From positions 84,924-148,923 of the forward strand of contig NZ_PJIL01000012.1 in the NCBI RefSeq assembly GCF_002929335.1: a stretch of 64,000 nucleotides of DNA, read 5' to 3'. Of this stretch, positions 44,523-54,300 are shown piece after piece. Source of the DNA: Arthrobacter sp. Y81. Its GTDB lineage: Bacteria; Actinomycetota; Actinomycetes; Actinomycetales; Micrococcaceae. Within the stretch, counting starts at the first letter, position 1; every line of letters starts with the position of its first letter. Made by a program: the position numbers and the translations under genes. A model generated the notes under the pieces. That model did no database searches and had not been told where the DNA came from. It saw nothing but the letters and a program-made list of their open reading frames with translations.

Positions 44523-47213
44523 CTAGCTCCGCATTGCCCGCCGCGCGCTGTCGGTCCGCTGGGCGGCATTGGCGATCCGGACATCGGCGGACAGGATCGA
44601 TGCACCGCCGGGGCCGGCCAGCACGGGGTTGAACTCAATCAACGCGATTTCGGGGTGGTTGTCCTTCAGCCTGGTCAGCCGAGCGGCAATGTCCTCCAGC
44701 GCCGCCACATCCACCGCCGGCAGCCCCTGGTAGCCGAACAGTTTCCGGGACGCCCGCGGCCCGCGGATGAAGTCGTGGACGTCGGCCCCGGACAGCGGTG
44801 GAACCCGGTGGGACCAGTCCTCCAGCAGGTTCACGGCGTCGCCGGCCAGCCCGAAGGACACCACGGGACCCAGCAGCGGATCCTCAATGGCGCGGAACGT
44901 GCAGGCCTGACCCACCGGCGCCATGGTCTGGATTTCCATCGATGGCGAGCCGTACGGCGCCAGGGCGCGGTGCATCTGGATGATGTTCCGCCGCAATGAA
45001 TCCGCGTCCTGGATGTCCAGCCGCACGCCGCCAAGGTCGAGCCTGTGGCGCAGGGCGGGGTCCATGGTCTTGAGCACCACCGGCCAGCCCAGCCGGTCCG
45101 CGGCCGCCACGGCCTGGTCGGGCGTTTCGAAGCCTTCGGAGGGAACCACGTGGATGCCGTAATGGGCCAGCAGGGTGGCTGCTGTCGCCGGGGCGAGCTG
45201 CACCAGCTGCTCACCGGGGACGTCGTGGAGCAGGTCCTCCAGTTCGGCCCTGACGCTCTCCTGGTCACAGCCTTCGGGCTCCACGAACAGGCCCTTGTCG
45301 CGGACCACCCACTCGGCGTACCTCACGACGGCGGCGAGCGCCGCGACGGCGGCGCCCGGGTTGGAGTAGCACGGCACGGAACCGGTGGCTGCTTCCGCGC
45401 CGACCATGCCCTCGACGTAGATGGACGGGTCCAGGATCCCCGTGAAAGCGGCAACCACCGGTTTCCCGGCCGCTGCCGAGCATTCCGCCAGGACACCCGC
45501 GATGTTCTCCACGGTGAGGCCGCGTGCGGGGAGCAGGGCAATCACCACGGCGTGGACGGAGTCGGAGGCGAGGGTCCGGGCCAGGCTTTCGCGGAGGGCC
45601 GGCAGCGCCAGGGACATACCGGCGTCGAGGTCCACGTCGGTGACGATCCGTTCAACGCCCAGCCCGTTCGCGGCGGCAGCGTCCGCCACCACTTTGCCGA
45701 GTGCCCGGGAGTTGCTGAACACCGCGATGTCCGCTCCGGCAGGCAGGGGCTGGCCGGAGACGATCTGGGCGACATCCATGAGCTGCTCAATGGTTTCCAC
45801 CCGGATGACACCCGCCTGGCGCATCATGGCGTCGAGGGCGCCGAAGGGCGCCTGGGTGGTGCGCACGGCGTGCCCCGGCGGCAGCTGGAGCCCCATGGCG
45901 TCCGACTTCGCCACGATGACGGGCTTGGTGCGGGCCAGCCGCCGTGCCAGGCGGGAGAACTTGCGCGGGTTGCCGATGGATTCGAGGTAGAGCCCCACCG
46001 CGGCGGTGTCGGCATCGTCTTCCCAGAACTGCATCATGTCGTTGCCGGAGACGTCCGCGCGGTTGCCGGCGGAGAGGAAGGTGGAGATGCCCACGCGGCG
46101 CCGGCTGGAGGCCGCGTAGAGGGACACTCCGATGGCCGCGGACTGGCTGAACAGGCCCAGGCCGCCGCGGCGGGGCAGGCTCGGCGCCATGGACGCGTTC
46201 AGGGACACCGCCGGGTTCGTGTTGACGATGCCGAGGGACGCCGGGCCGATCACGCGCATCCCGTTGGACCTGGCCTGCCGGACCAGCTCGCGCTGCCGTG
46301 CCAGCCCGCGTTCGCCGTCGTCGGCGTACCCGGCCGTGGCGACGACGACGCCCTTGACCCCCGCCGCCGCGCAGTCCGCCACCACCTTCGGAACTTCCTC
46401 GTACGGGACGGCTATGACCGCCAGCCGGACGGCGTCAGGCACTTCGGCGAGCCGGGCGAAGGACAGCATCCCGGCGAGTTCGAGGGCTTCAGGATTGATG
46501 GCATAGACGGGGCCGGTGAAGCCGCCTTCAATGATGTGTTCGAGCAGCTGGTAGCCCACCGTGCCCCATTTGCGGCTGGCACCGATCACGGCAACCGACG
46601 ACGGCGCCAGCAGCTCCTGGATGCTGCGCGCCTCCGCACGGTGTTCACGTGCCTCCATTACTGCCCGGGACTTTTCCGTGGGGTCGATGTTGAACTCCAG
46701 GCTCACGACGCCGTCGTCGAAGTGCCGTTTGACGTCGTATCCGGCGTCGGAGAAGACCATCAGCATCTTGCGGTTTTCCGGCAGTACTTCGGCGCTGAAT
46801 TTGCGGATGCCGTTTTCGCGGGCAGCGGCGGCCAGGTGCTCCAGCAGGATGGACCCGATGCCGCGGCCCTGGTGGGCGTCGGCTATATTGAAGGCAACCT
46901 CGGCTTCTTCGGGATCGGCCAGCCGGTCGTAGCGGCCGATGCCCAGGATTTCCCCGCCGATGGTGATCACCAGCGCCACCCGGTCCTTGTAGTCCACCTC
47001 CGTGAAGCGCTTCAGCTCCTTGCTGGAGAGCCGCGCCTTGAAGGCGAAGAACCGCATGTAGATGGACTTCTGCGATTGGCCGGTATGGAAAGCCTGCACC
47101 GCATCGGCATCAGAGGGGTGGATGGGGCGCAAATGAGCCGTCCCGCCGTCCCGCAGAACAACATCGGCTTCCCAATATTCCGGATATACGCCGTCCCCGG
47201 GCTGATCCACCAT
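44523..47213 (-). CDS. GNAT acetyltransferase fused to NDP-forming acyl-CoA ligase (protein lysine acetyltransferase type)
   Basis: 896 aa. Residues about 18-180 are a GNAT domain with the acetyl-CoA loop AHQGRGIGS. Next come a CoA-binding domain (ELLAPSSVAVIGASRKWGTVGYQLLEHI), two succinyl-CoA-ligase-like domains and a C-terminal ATP-grasp domain (GFETPDQAVAAADRLGWPVVLK). This is the Pat/PatZ arrangement with the GNAT at the N-terminus, as usual in actinobacteria. Related enzymes acetylate and switch off acyl-CoA synthetases. An ATG start at 47213. Divergent from parC over 54 bp. Confidence 0.92.
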   Translation of the reverse strand: MVDQPGDGVYPEYWEADVVLRDGGTAHLRPIHPSDADAVQAFHTGQSQKSIYMRFFAFKARLSSKELKRFTEVDYKDRVALVITIGGEILGIGRYDRLADPEEAEVAFNIADAHQGRGIGSILLEHLAAAARENGIRKFSAEVLPENRKMLMVFSDAGYDVKRHFDDGVVSLEFNIDPTEKSRAVMEAREHRAEARSIQELLAPSSVAVIGASRKWGTVGYQLLEHIIEGGFTGPVYAINPEALELAGMLSFARLAEVPDAVRLAVIAVPYEEVPKVVADCAAAGVKGVVVATAGYADDGERGLARQRELVRQARSNGMRVIGPASLGIVNTNPAVSLNASMAPSLPRRGGLGLFSQSAAIGVSLYAASSRRRVGISTFLSAGNRADVSGNDMMQFWEDDADTAAVGLYLESIGNPRKFSRLARRLARTKPVIVAKSDAMGLQLPPGHAVRTTQAPFGALDAMMRQAGVIRVETIEQLMDVAQIVSGQPLPAGADIAVFSNSRALGKVVADAAAANGLGVERIVTDVDLDAGMSLALPALRESLARTLASDSVHAVVIALLPARGLTVENIAGVLAECSAAAGKPVVAAFTGILDPSIYVEGMVGAEAATGSVPCYSNPGAAVAALAAVVRYAEWVVRDKGLFVEPEGCDQESVRAELEDLLHDVPGEQLVQLAPATAATLLAHYGIHVVPSEGFETPDQAVAAADRLGWPVVLKTMDPALRHRLDLGGVRLDIQDADSLRRNIIQMHRALAPYGSPSMEIQTMAPVGQACTFRAIEDPLLGPVVSFGLAGDAVNLLEDWSHRVPPLSGADVHDFIRGPRASRKLFGYQGLPAVDVAALEDIAARLTRLKDNHPEIALIEFNPVLAGPGGASILSADVRIANAAQRTDSARRAMRS

Positions 47214-47267
47214 AGGCTTAGCCTAGCTAAAACTCCGCCAGTAAACCGTTAAGGATCCACCAGCCCC

Positions 47268-49769
47268 ATGGCCCGCCGCCAAAGTTCCGCCCCGGCAGGG
47301 GACGCCGTCCAGGACTACACCGAGAACATTGTTGATATCGATGTCACGTCCGAGATGGAAGGCTCGTTCCTCGAGTACGCATATTCGGTCATCTATTCGA
47401 GGGCCCTCCCGGACGCCCGCGACGGCCTGAAGCCGGTTCAGCGGCGCATCCTCTACATGATGAGCGAGATGGGCCTTCGCCCGGACCGCGGCCATGTAAA
47501 AAGCGCCCGTGTGGTGGGCGAGGTCATGGGCAAGCTGCACCCGCACGGCGATACCGCCATCTACGACGCGATGGTCCGGATGGCACAGGACTTTTCGCTG
47601 CGGCTGCCGCTGATCGACGGCCACGGTAACTTCGGCTCGCTCGACGACGGCCCGGCAGCACCGCGGTACACGGAAGCCCGCCTGGCGGCGGCTGCCCTGA
47701 CGCTGACGGACCACCTCGACGAGGACGTCGTGGACTTCGTCCCGAACTACGACAACCAGCTCACCCAGCCGGACGTGCTCCCGGCCGCGTTCCCCAACCT
47801 GCTGGTCAACGGCGCCACCGGCATCGCCGTCGGCATGGCCACCAACATGGCCCCGCACAACCTGGTGGAGGTCATCTCCGCGGCCAGGCACCTGATCGCG
47901 AACCCGGAGGCCACCCTCGAGGACCTCATGCGGTTCGTCCCCGGCCCGGACCTGCCCACGGGCGGACGGATCGTGGGCCTGGACGGCATCCGCGACGCGT
48001 ACGCCACCGGCCGCGGCTCGTTCAAGACCCGCGCCAAGGTGGAAGTGGAGCAGCTGTCCGCCCGCCGGACGGGCCTGGTGGTCACCGAGCTTCCCTACAT
48101 GGTGGGCCCGGAAAAGGTGATCGAGAAGATCAAGGATGCCGTCAACGGCAAGAAGCTGACGGGCATCAGCGACATTGTGGACCTCACGGACCGCAAGCAC
48201 GGGCTCCGCCTGGTCATCGAGCTGAAGAACGGCTTCAACCCGAACGCCGTGCTCCAGCAGCTCTACCGTTACTCGCCGATGGAAGATTCCTTCGGCATCA
48301 ACAACGTGACGCTGGTGGACGGCCAGCCGCAGACGCTGGGGCTGGTGCAGCTGCTGTCCGTCTACGTCGGCCACCGCATCAGTGTGGTGCGGCGCCGGAC
48401 GGCGTTCCGGCTGGCGAAGAAGAAGGACCGCCTCCACCTGGTGGAGGGCCTGCTGATCGCCATCGTGGACATCGACGAGGTCATCCAGATCATCCGGTCC
48501 TCGGACGAGGTGGCCGCCGCCCGGGAACGCCTGATGTCCATTTACGACCTCACTGAAATCCAGGCGAACTACATCCTGGAACTCCGGCTGCGGCAGCTGA
48601 CCAAGTACTCCCGGATCGAGCTCGAAAAAGAGCAGGACCAGCTGAAGCGCGAGATCGCGGAGCTGGAGGCCATCCTGGGTTCGGACCAGCGCCTGCGCGA
48701 ACTGGTCTCCGAGGAGCTCGCCGAAATCGCCGAAAAGTACGGCACACCCCGCCGGACGGTCCTGCTCGAGTCCGAGGCGGTGTCCCCCACCGTGGCCGCC
48801 GCCCTGGCAGCTGCACCCGGCGGCAAGGGCAAGGCGGCCCCGCTCGCGCTGGAGATCGCCGATGACCCCTGCTGGGCCATCCTGACCGCCAGCGGACAGA
48901 TCGCCCGGACCTCCAACCAGGAGCCCCTCGCCGAGTCCGGACCGCGGTCAAAGCACGATGTCTTCCGGTCCGTGGTGAAAACCTCCGCCCGCGGCGAGAT
49001 CGCCGCCGTCACGTCCCTCGGCCGGATGCTGCGTCTCCAGGTCATGGACATGCCCGTACTGCCGCCGATGTCCGGGCTGCCGAACCTGGCCGGCGGCGTG
49101 CCCGCAAAGGACTTCATCACGTTCCTGAAGGGCGAAACGCTCGTGGCCTTCGCGCCGCTGGACACGGTCCTGGCAGTCGGCACGGCGCAGGGCATCGTCA
49201 AACGCGTGCAGCCCGATTACCCCCTCAACCGTGAGGACTGGGAAGTCATCGCCCTCAAGGACAAGGACACCGTGGTGGGTGTTGAACCTGCCGGGGCCGA
49301 CGACGTCGACCTTGTGTTCCTCACCCGGCAGGCCCAGCTGCTGCGCTTCAGTGCCGGCACCGTCCGGCCGCAGGGCCGCACTGCCGGCGGCATGGCCGGC
49401 ATCAAGCTCGCCGCCGGGGACCAGGTCCTGTTCTTCGGAACGGTCGCGCCGGGCGACGACGCCGCCGTCGTCGTGACGGTTTCCGGAACCGACGGCGCCC
49501 TGCCGGGCACCGCACCCGGCGCCGGAAAAGTAACAGCGTTCGCCGAGTATCCGGCCAAGGGCCGGGCGACGGCGGGCGTCCGGGCACACCGGTTCCTGAA
49601 GGGCGAAGACACCCTCCTCATCGCTTGGGCGGGCCACGGCCCTGCCAAGGCGTCTTCGCTGGCAGGGGTGGCGCGGTCGCTTCCGCAGGAGCACGGCCGC
49701 AGGGACGGTTCCGGCATCCCGCTGTCACAGGCAGTGGACGCCATTGGGCCCAGCCTGACCTGGGCTTAG
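47268..49769 (+). CDS. parC: DNA topoisomerase IV subunit A
   Basis: 833 aa. The breakage-reunion domain carries LPDARDGLKPVQRRILY, the quinolone-resistance region GEVMGKLHPHGDTAIYD (Thr96, Asp100) and catalytic Tyr134 in APRYTEARL. The C-terminal domain is a six-bladed propeller but the GyrA box QRRGGRG is absent; the nearest segment is QGRTAGG. This and the presence of parE in the window support topoisomerase IV over a second gyrase. Decatenates daughter chromosomes. Divergent from the fused acetyltransferase. Confidence 0.93.
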   Translation: MARRQSSAPAGDAVQDYTENIVDIDVTSEMEGSFLEYAYSVIYSRALPDARDGLKPVQRRILYMMSEMGLRPDRGHVKSARVVGEVMGKLHPHGDTAIYDAMVRMAQDFSLRLPLIDGHGNFGSLDDGPAAPRYTEARLAAAALTLTDHLDEDVVDFVPNYDNQLTQPDVLPAAFPNLLVNGATGIAVGMATNMAPHNLVEVISAARHLIANPEATLEDLMRFVPGPDLPTGGRIVGLDGIRDAYATGRGSFKTRAKVEVEQLSARRTGLVVTELPYMVGPEKVIEKIKDAVNGKKLTGISDIVDLTDRKHGLRLVIELKNGFNPNAVLQQLYRYSPMEDSFGINNVTLVDGQPQTLGLVQLLSVYVGHRISVVRRRTAFRLAKKKDRLHLVEGLLIAIVDIDEVIQIIRSSDEVAAARERLMSIYDLTEIQANYILELRLRQLTKYSRIELEKEQDQLKREIAELEAILGSDQRLRELVSEELAEIAEKYGTPRRTVLLESEAVSPTVAAALAAAPGGKGKAAPLALEIADDPCWAILTASGQIARTSNQEPLAESGPRSKHDVFRSVVKTSARGEIAAVTSLGRMLRLQVMDMPVLPPMSGLPNLAGGVPAKDFITFLKGETLVAFAPLDTVLAVGTAQGIVKRVQPDYPLNREDWEVIALKDKDTVVGVEPAGADDVDLVFLTRQAQLLRFSAGTVRPQGRTAGGMAGIKLAAGDQVLFFGTVAPGDDAAVVVTVSGTDGALPGTAPGAGKVTAFAEYPAKGRATAGVRAHRFLKGEDTLLIAWAGHGPAKASSLAGVARSLPQEHGRRDGSGIPLSQAVDAIGPSLTWA

Positions 49770-49778
49770 ACTACGGGC

Positions 49779-50297
49779 ATGCCTATCATCCCCGACGAAA
49801 AGGACTGGACCTGGGTGCTGACCCGGCCCTGCCCCGAATGCGGCTTTGACGCGTCAACAGTCACGCCGGCCACGGTTCCCGGGAGCGTGTCCAACATGCT
49901 TCCCCGCTGGCGGGCGGCCCTCCGCCGGGCGGATGTGGCGGAACGGCCGGACGACGCCACATGGTCCGTGCTGGAGTACGCGTCGCACGTCCGGGACGTC
50001 TTCAGCCTCTTCGACCACAGGCTCAACCTCATGCTCAGCCAGGACAACGCCCGGTTCGAGGACTGGGACCAGGATAAGACAGCGGTGGAGAAGGACTACG
50101 CCAACGCCGACCCCGCCGTCGTCAGTGCCGAACTGACGGCCGAGGGCGAACAGATCGCGGAGTCATTCGCCGGCGTGCACCAGGACGAGTGGGGCCGGAC
50201 GGGACTCCGGAGCAACGGGTCGGAGTTCACGGTCATGACTCTCGCGCAGTACTTCCTGCACGACGTCGTCCACCACCTGCACGACGTCGACGCCTGA
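49779..50297 (+). CDS. DinB-like (four-helix metal-binding) protein
   Basis: 172 aa. Ligand-like histidines are in YASHVRDVF and QYFLHDVVHHLHD, the DinB_2 pattern. The N-terminus has CPECGFDAS, a lone CxxC. These proteins bind divalent metals and some use mycothiol as cofactor; here the substrate is unknown. It starts 10 bp after parC and could be on its transcript. Convergent with a GNAT gene 18 bp away. Confidence 0.85.
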   Translation: MPIIPDEKDWTWVLTRPCPECGFDASTVTPATVPGSVSNMLPRWRAALRRADVAERPDDATWSVLEYASHVRDVFSLFDHRLNLMLSQDNARFEDWDQDKTAVEKDYANADPAVVSAELTAEGEQIAESFAGVHQDEWGRTGLRSNGSEFTVMTLAQYFLHDVVHHLHDVDA

Positions 50298-50315
50298 GTT
50301 GATCAGCTGGCCCGG

Positions 50316-51365
50316 TCAGGTGCGCGCGGGCAGTTCCTTGTCCCAGGCCAGGCTTCTGTTGACGGCGGCGTAGCCCATCTTTTCGTAGAGCGCGAGCGCG
50401 CCGGTGGGATTTTCGGAATCAACATCCAGGGACGCCCGGTCCATGCCGGCAGCCGCGAAGCGCCGCATGGCGTCGGCGAGCAGGGCCTGGGCGATGCCGC
50501 GCCCGCGGTACTCGCGGCGCACTCCCAGCAGGTCCGTGTACCCCTCGCTGTAGCCCCGGGACACCGCGCCGTCCGGATCGTGGCTGGCCAGCTGGTAGCC
50601 CGCCACGGTTCCGGTGCTGCGGTCCAGGACCACGGCGCTCAGGTCCGGCCTCGCCTGCGGATCATTGACGGTGAATCCCCACGACTCCTCATCCCGGGGC
50701 TCGCTCCCCCAATGGTCACGGAAGGCGGCGTTGTGGGCCAACCGGACGTCCTCGCTGAGCTCCGGGCGCATGGTCACCAGGTCCAGCCCGTCGGCAAGCC
50801 GCACTTCGGGGAGGGGGACGCCGCCCAGGTGACGGTGCATCTCGTTGAAATAGCGCACCACGCTGAACCCGGCTTGGCGGAGCAGCTGCTGCTGGTGCTT
50901 GTGCTGCTGCTCCATGTGGATGCGCAGCCTCGGCACGGGACGCTCTGCGCCGGGCCGGCTCCCGGCAGCCTGGTTGTCTTCCGCGAAACGCTGGATGGTC
51001 CGCTCGCTGAGCCACCCGAGCAGCGCCATGCCGATCCCCCGGCGCTGCCAGGCGGGGTCGACGCAGCCGAAGCCGTAGGCCTTGTCGCCTTCCTTGTTCT
51101 TGGTGATGCGGGCGTAGGCGCGGGGAACGGACTGGCCGTCCAGCACCAGGAGGGTGTTGGCGGCGGGATGGTTCTTCTTCGACTGCAGGATCTGTTCAAG
51201 GTCCGCGATGCGCTCAAACCACACCGGCTTTTCCACCTCGGCCGTCCGTGCGATCAGGGCAGCCCACGCCTCAAGGTCAGGCTCCGCCGCGGGACGCCAG
51301 TCCAGGCCAACGCCAACCAGGGATTTCTGCCAGGATACGGGCGTGGGGGCGTCGTCGTTGAGCAT
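50316..51365 (-). CDS. GNAT family N-acetyltransferase with two GNAT-like domains
   Basis: 349 aa. The N-terminal half has AYGFGCVDPAWQRRGIGMALLG and the C-terminal half has TDLLGVRREYRGRGIAQALLADAMRRF, both containing the acetyl-CoA loop RxxGxG/A. This double arrangement resembles mycothiol synthase but the sequence is not that enzyme. Starts 9 bp after the cydDC stop, so it is probably the last gene of the cyd transcript. The substrate is unknown. Confidence 0.88.
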   Translation of the reverse strand: MLNDDAPTPVSWQKSLVGVGLDWRPAAEPDLEAWAALIARTAEVEKPVWFERIADLEQILQSKKNHPAANTLLVLDGQSVPRAYARITKNKEGDKAYGFGCVDPAWQRRGIGMALLGWLSERTIQRFAEDNQAAGSRPGAERPVPRLRIHMEQQHKHQQQLLRQAGFSVVRYFNEMHRHLGGVPLPEVRLADGLDLVTMRPELSEDVRLAHNAAFRDHWGSEPRDEESWGFTVNDPQARPDLSAVVLDRSTGTVAGYQLASHDPDGAVSRGYSEGYTDLLGVRREYRGRGIAQALLADAMRRFAAAGMDRASLDVDSENPTGALALYEKMGYAAVNRSLAWDKELPART

Positions 51366-51374
51366 GCCAACAGG

Positions 51375-54300
51375 CTAGCTGCCGGCCCCGCCCCGCGCCA
51401 GAACCGGCCCCGTGACCGTGGCGGGCGCGCCGTCGTCCTCCCTGGAAGCGTGAACCCCGTGCGTACCGGGGCCGCCCGCACCGTCGGCTGTATTCAACCC
51501 TGCGTGGGACCCTGCGTCCAGGTCCAGCCGGCGGTCCGCCGCGTCGATGTCGTCGGGGTTGTGCGTCACCAGCACGACAGTCCGTCCGGTGAGCCCCCGG
51601 CGAAGGTCGGCCAGCATTGCCATGCTCGCCCCGGCGTCAAGGTGCGCGGTGGGTTCGTCCAGCAGGATCACGTCGGCGCCGGTCATGAGCGTCCTCGCAA
51701 CCGCGAGCCGTTGCCGTTCCCCGCCGCTCAGGAACGCGCCGGCGGGTCCGATCCGCGTGTCCGCGCCGTCAGCCAGCCGGTGCAGCAGCGGTTCCAGTCC
51801 GACGGCGGCCAGGGCGTCCGCCATTTCCTGTTCCGCGTCGCCGGCCCTGCCCTCGGGCCGGCCGAGCATGAGGTTCCCGCGGATGGTGGAATCAAAAAGG
51901 TGCGCCTCCTGGGGGCACCACGCCGCGCGCCCGCTGACGGCGAGCCGTCCGGAGTGCGGCGGCAGGAACCCGAGCATCACGGCCAGCAGGGTGGATTTCC
52001 CCGACCCTGAAGCTCCTGTCACGGCCAGCCAGCGGCCTGGTTCCGCCGTCGCGGAGACCCCCGTGAAGACTTCCGGCCCGGCGGGCCATCCGGCGGACAA
52101 AGCCTCTAGCTCGATCCCGGGCCGCGCATCCGGACGTTGCGCCACGGGCTCCAGTCCCCCGGAGTCCACGGCGCCGGCAGGCACGGCGTCGGAATCGGTT
52201 GTGCCGGGGCCCCGGGCCCCGGCGGCGTCCAGCACGCCGGCTTCGCTGACCCGGTCCAGGACCAGTCGGAGCGCGGGGTACTGTCGGACCGCCGTTGTCA
52301 TGGCGGCATACGGTTCCACGAGCGCCAGTTGCAGGAGAACCACGACGGCGGCCGTGGCCGCGTCTACGGAGCCGGCCAGCACCTGGGGTCCGGCCAGCAC
52401 AGCGCTGGCGAGGGCGGCGGCACCGCAGGCCAGGACGGTGACGGCCTGGCCCAGCCCTTCGGCCCACGCTGACCGCCGGGAGGCGGCCGTTGCCGCCTTG
52501 TCTGCGTCTCCGATGGCGGACAGCACCGGTGCAGCGACACCGTTGGCGTGCAGTTCGGCCCGGGCATCCAGGGCCGCGGCGACGTCACGCAGTACCCCTG
52601 AGCGGAGCCGTTGTTCGGCCTGGGCCGACATCCTGTCCGCCAGCAGGGCGGCCGCCGGCGCGGCCACCAGTGAAACCAGCGCCGCGGTGATGACGGCCGG
52701 CAGCGCTGCAGGCAGCAGCAGGCCGGTGGCAGCCACGCCTGCCGCGCCCACTGCCACGGCGGTGACCGGCGGCAGGACCACCCGGGGCAGCAGGTCCCGG
52801 ACCGTGTCGACGTCGTCAATCACCGTTCCCAGAACGTCACCGCCCTGCAGGAGCCGGCGCAGCGACAGCGCCCGCCGGCTCAGCGAATCCCACAACCGAC
52901 CCCGCAGCCGGGTCAGCGAGGCGAAGACGGCATCATGCAGCAGGAGCCGCTCGGTGTAGCGCAGGACGGCCCTGCCGATGCCGAAGAACCGCACGCCCAC
53001 GATTGCCGTGAGCAAGTAGAGAATGGGCGGCTGCCCGGCAGCCCGGATGATCAGCCAGCCGGACAGTCCGGCCAGCGCAACCGCGAACAGCGCGGCCAGC
53101 ACACCCACCACGCCGGCGAGTCCGAATGTGCGGGACTCCGGCCGCAGCAGCCGGAAGATCCGGGCCGGGGTGTTGCCGCCGGTTGGCGACGGTTCAGTGC
53201 TGCTGCCCTGCACCGGAGCGGAACCGGGTGTGCGGGCGGGAGTGGAACCGGGGGTGCGGGCGGGAGTGGAACCGGGGGTGCGGGCGGGAGTGGAACCGGG
53301 GGTGCGGGCGGTCCGGTCCGCTGCAACGGGATGTTCCGCGGCCGCACCGACGACCCGGACCGCTACCACCGCTGTGTCCGTTGCCGGGATCGCAGTGTCC
53401 GTTGCCGGGCGTACTGCGGCGCGCCCGGCCGTGGTGGCGCCGGGGGCCACCGCCACGATATGGTCCGCGAGCTCCCGGGTTAGCCGGTCGTGGGCCACCA
53501 GCAGGACGGTGGCCCGGCCGCGCAGCGTGCGGATGGCGCTGTTGACCAGATTGGCGGAGCTGCGGTCCAGGTGTGCGGTGGGCTCGTCCAGCAGGAGGAG
53601 CGTGGCGCCTGCTTCAATCCGGGCCAGGCCCCGCGCGAGGGCCACCCTGCGGAGCTCCCCCGGGCTCAGCTCGGCGGGATGCTTGGCGGCCAGGTGCCCG
53701 GCACCGGCCGCCTCGAGGCAGCGCAGCGCGGTATCACCGGCAACAGTGCCGGTGCCGGTGGCACCGGTATCCCCGGAATTCCCGGCTTTGGCATTCCCTG
53801 CACCCTCCAGGTAGAGCCGCACTTCGGCCAGGACGCTGGTCTCCACCATGACCGGATGCTGCGGCACCCAGGCGACGTCCGAGGGCGCGAACCCGCCAAT
53901 GCGGCCGCTCACGGCCGTACCGCCGCCCGCGCCCACGATGCCGGCCAGGACGCCGAGTATGGTGCTCTTCCCTGCACCGCTGGCGCCGTCGAGGGCGGTG
54001 ATCCGTCCCGCGGGCGCGTCGAAGCTGAGCGGCCCGACGGCGGGGTCCAGGCGTCCGCCGTACGCAACCGTGAGGTCACGGACAGTTACCGCCGGAAGGT
54101 GCGCGCCGCCGTCGGACGCCCTTACCCCGGCCCCGAAGCTGTCTTGGGGCTGCAACGGGGCGGCTTCCGGTGCGTCCATCACAGCGTTGACCTCGGCAAG
54201 GGCGGCGCGTCCGTCGTCGCTGGCGTGATGGGCAGTGCCCAGTTCACGCAGCGGCAGGTAGCAGTCGGGGGCAAGGATGAGGGCGAGCAGCCCGGCTTCG

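Noticed and set aside
47218..47230. IdeR-like box TTAGC-CTA-GCTAA between the acetyltransferase and parC
   Set aside because: Only five-base arms and about 14 of 19 positions agree with the iron-box consensus; too weak to claim.
45045..47252. 735-codon open frame on plus, opposite the acetyltransferase gene
   Set aside because: It is the antisense shadow of a GC-rich gene; the minus strand shows GNAT, CoA-binding and ATP-grasp motifs, whereas this frame shows none.
47268..49769. Calling the gene gyrA
   Set aside because: The GyrA box is absent and parE lies in the same window; gyrase A is expected elsewhere, near gyrB and dnaA.
53212..53312. CRISPR-like repeat array
   Set aside because: The units are contiguous without spacers, have a three-base-multiple length and are translated inside cydDC, so it is a coding minisatellite.
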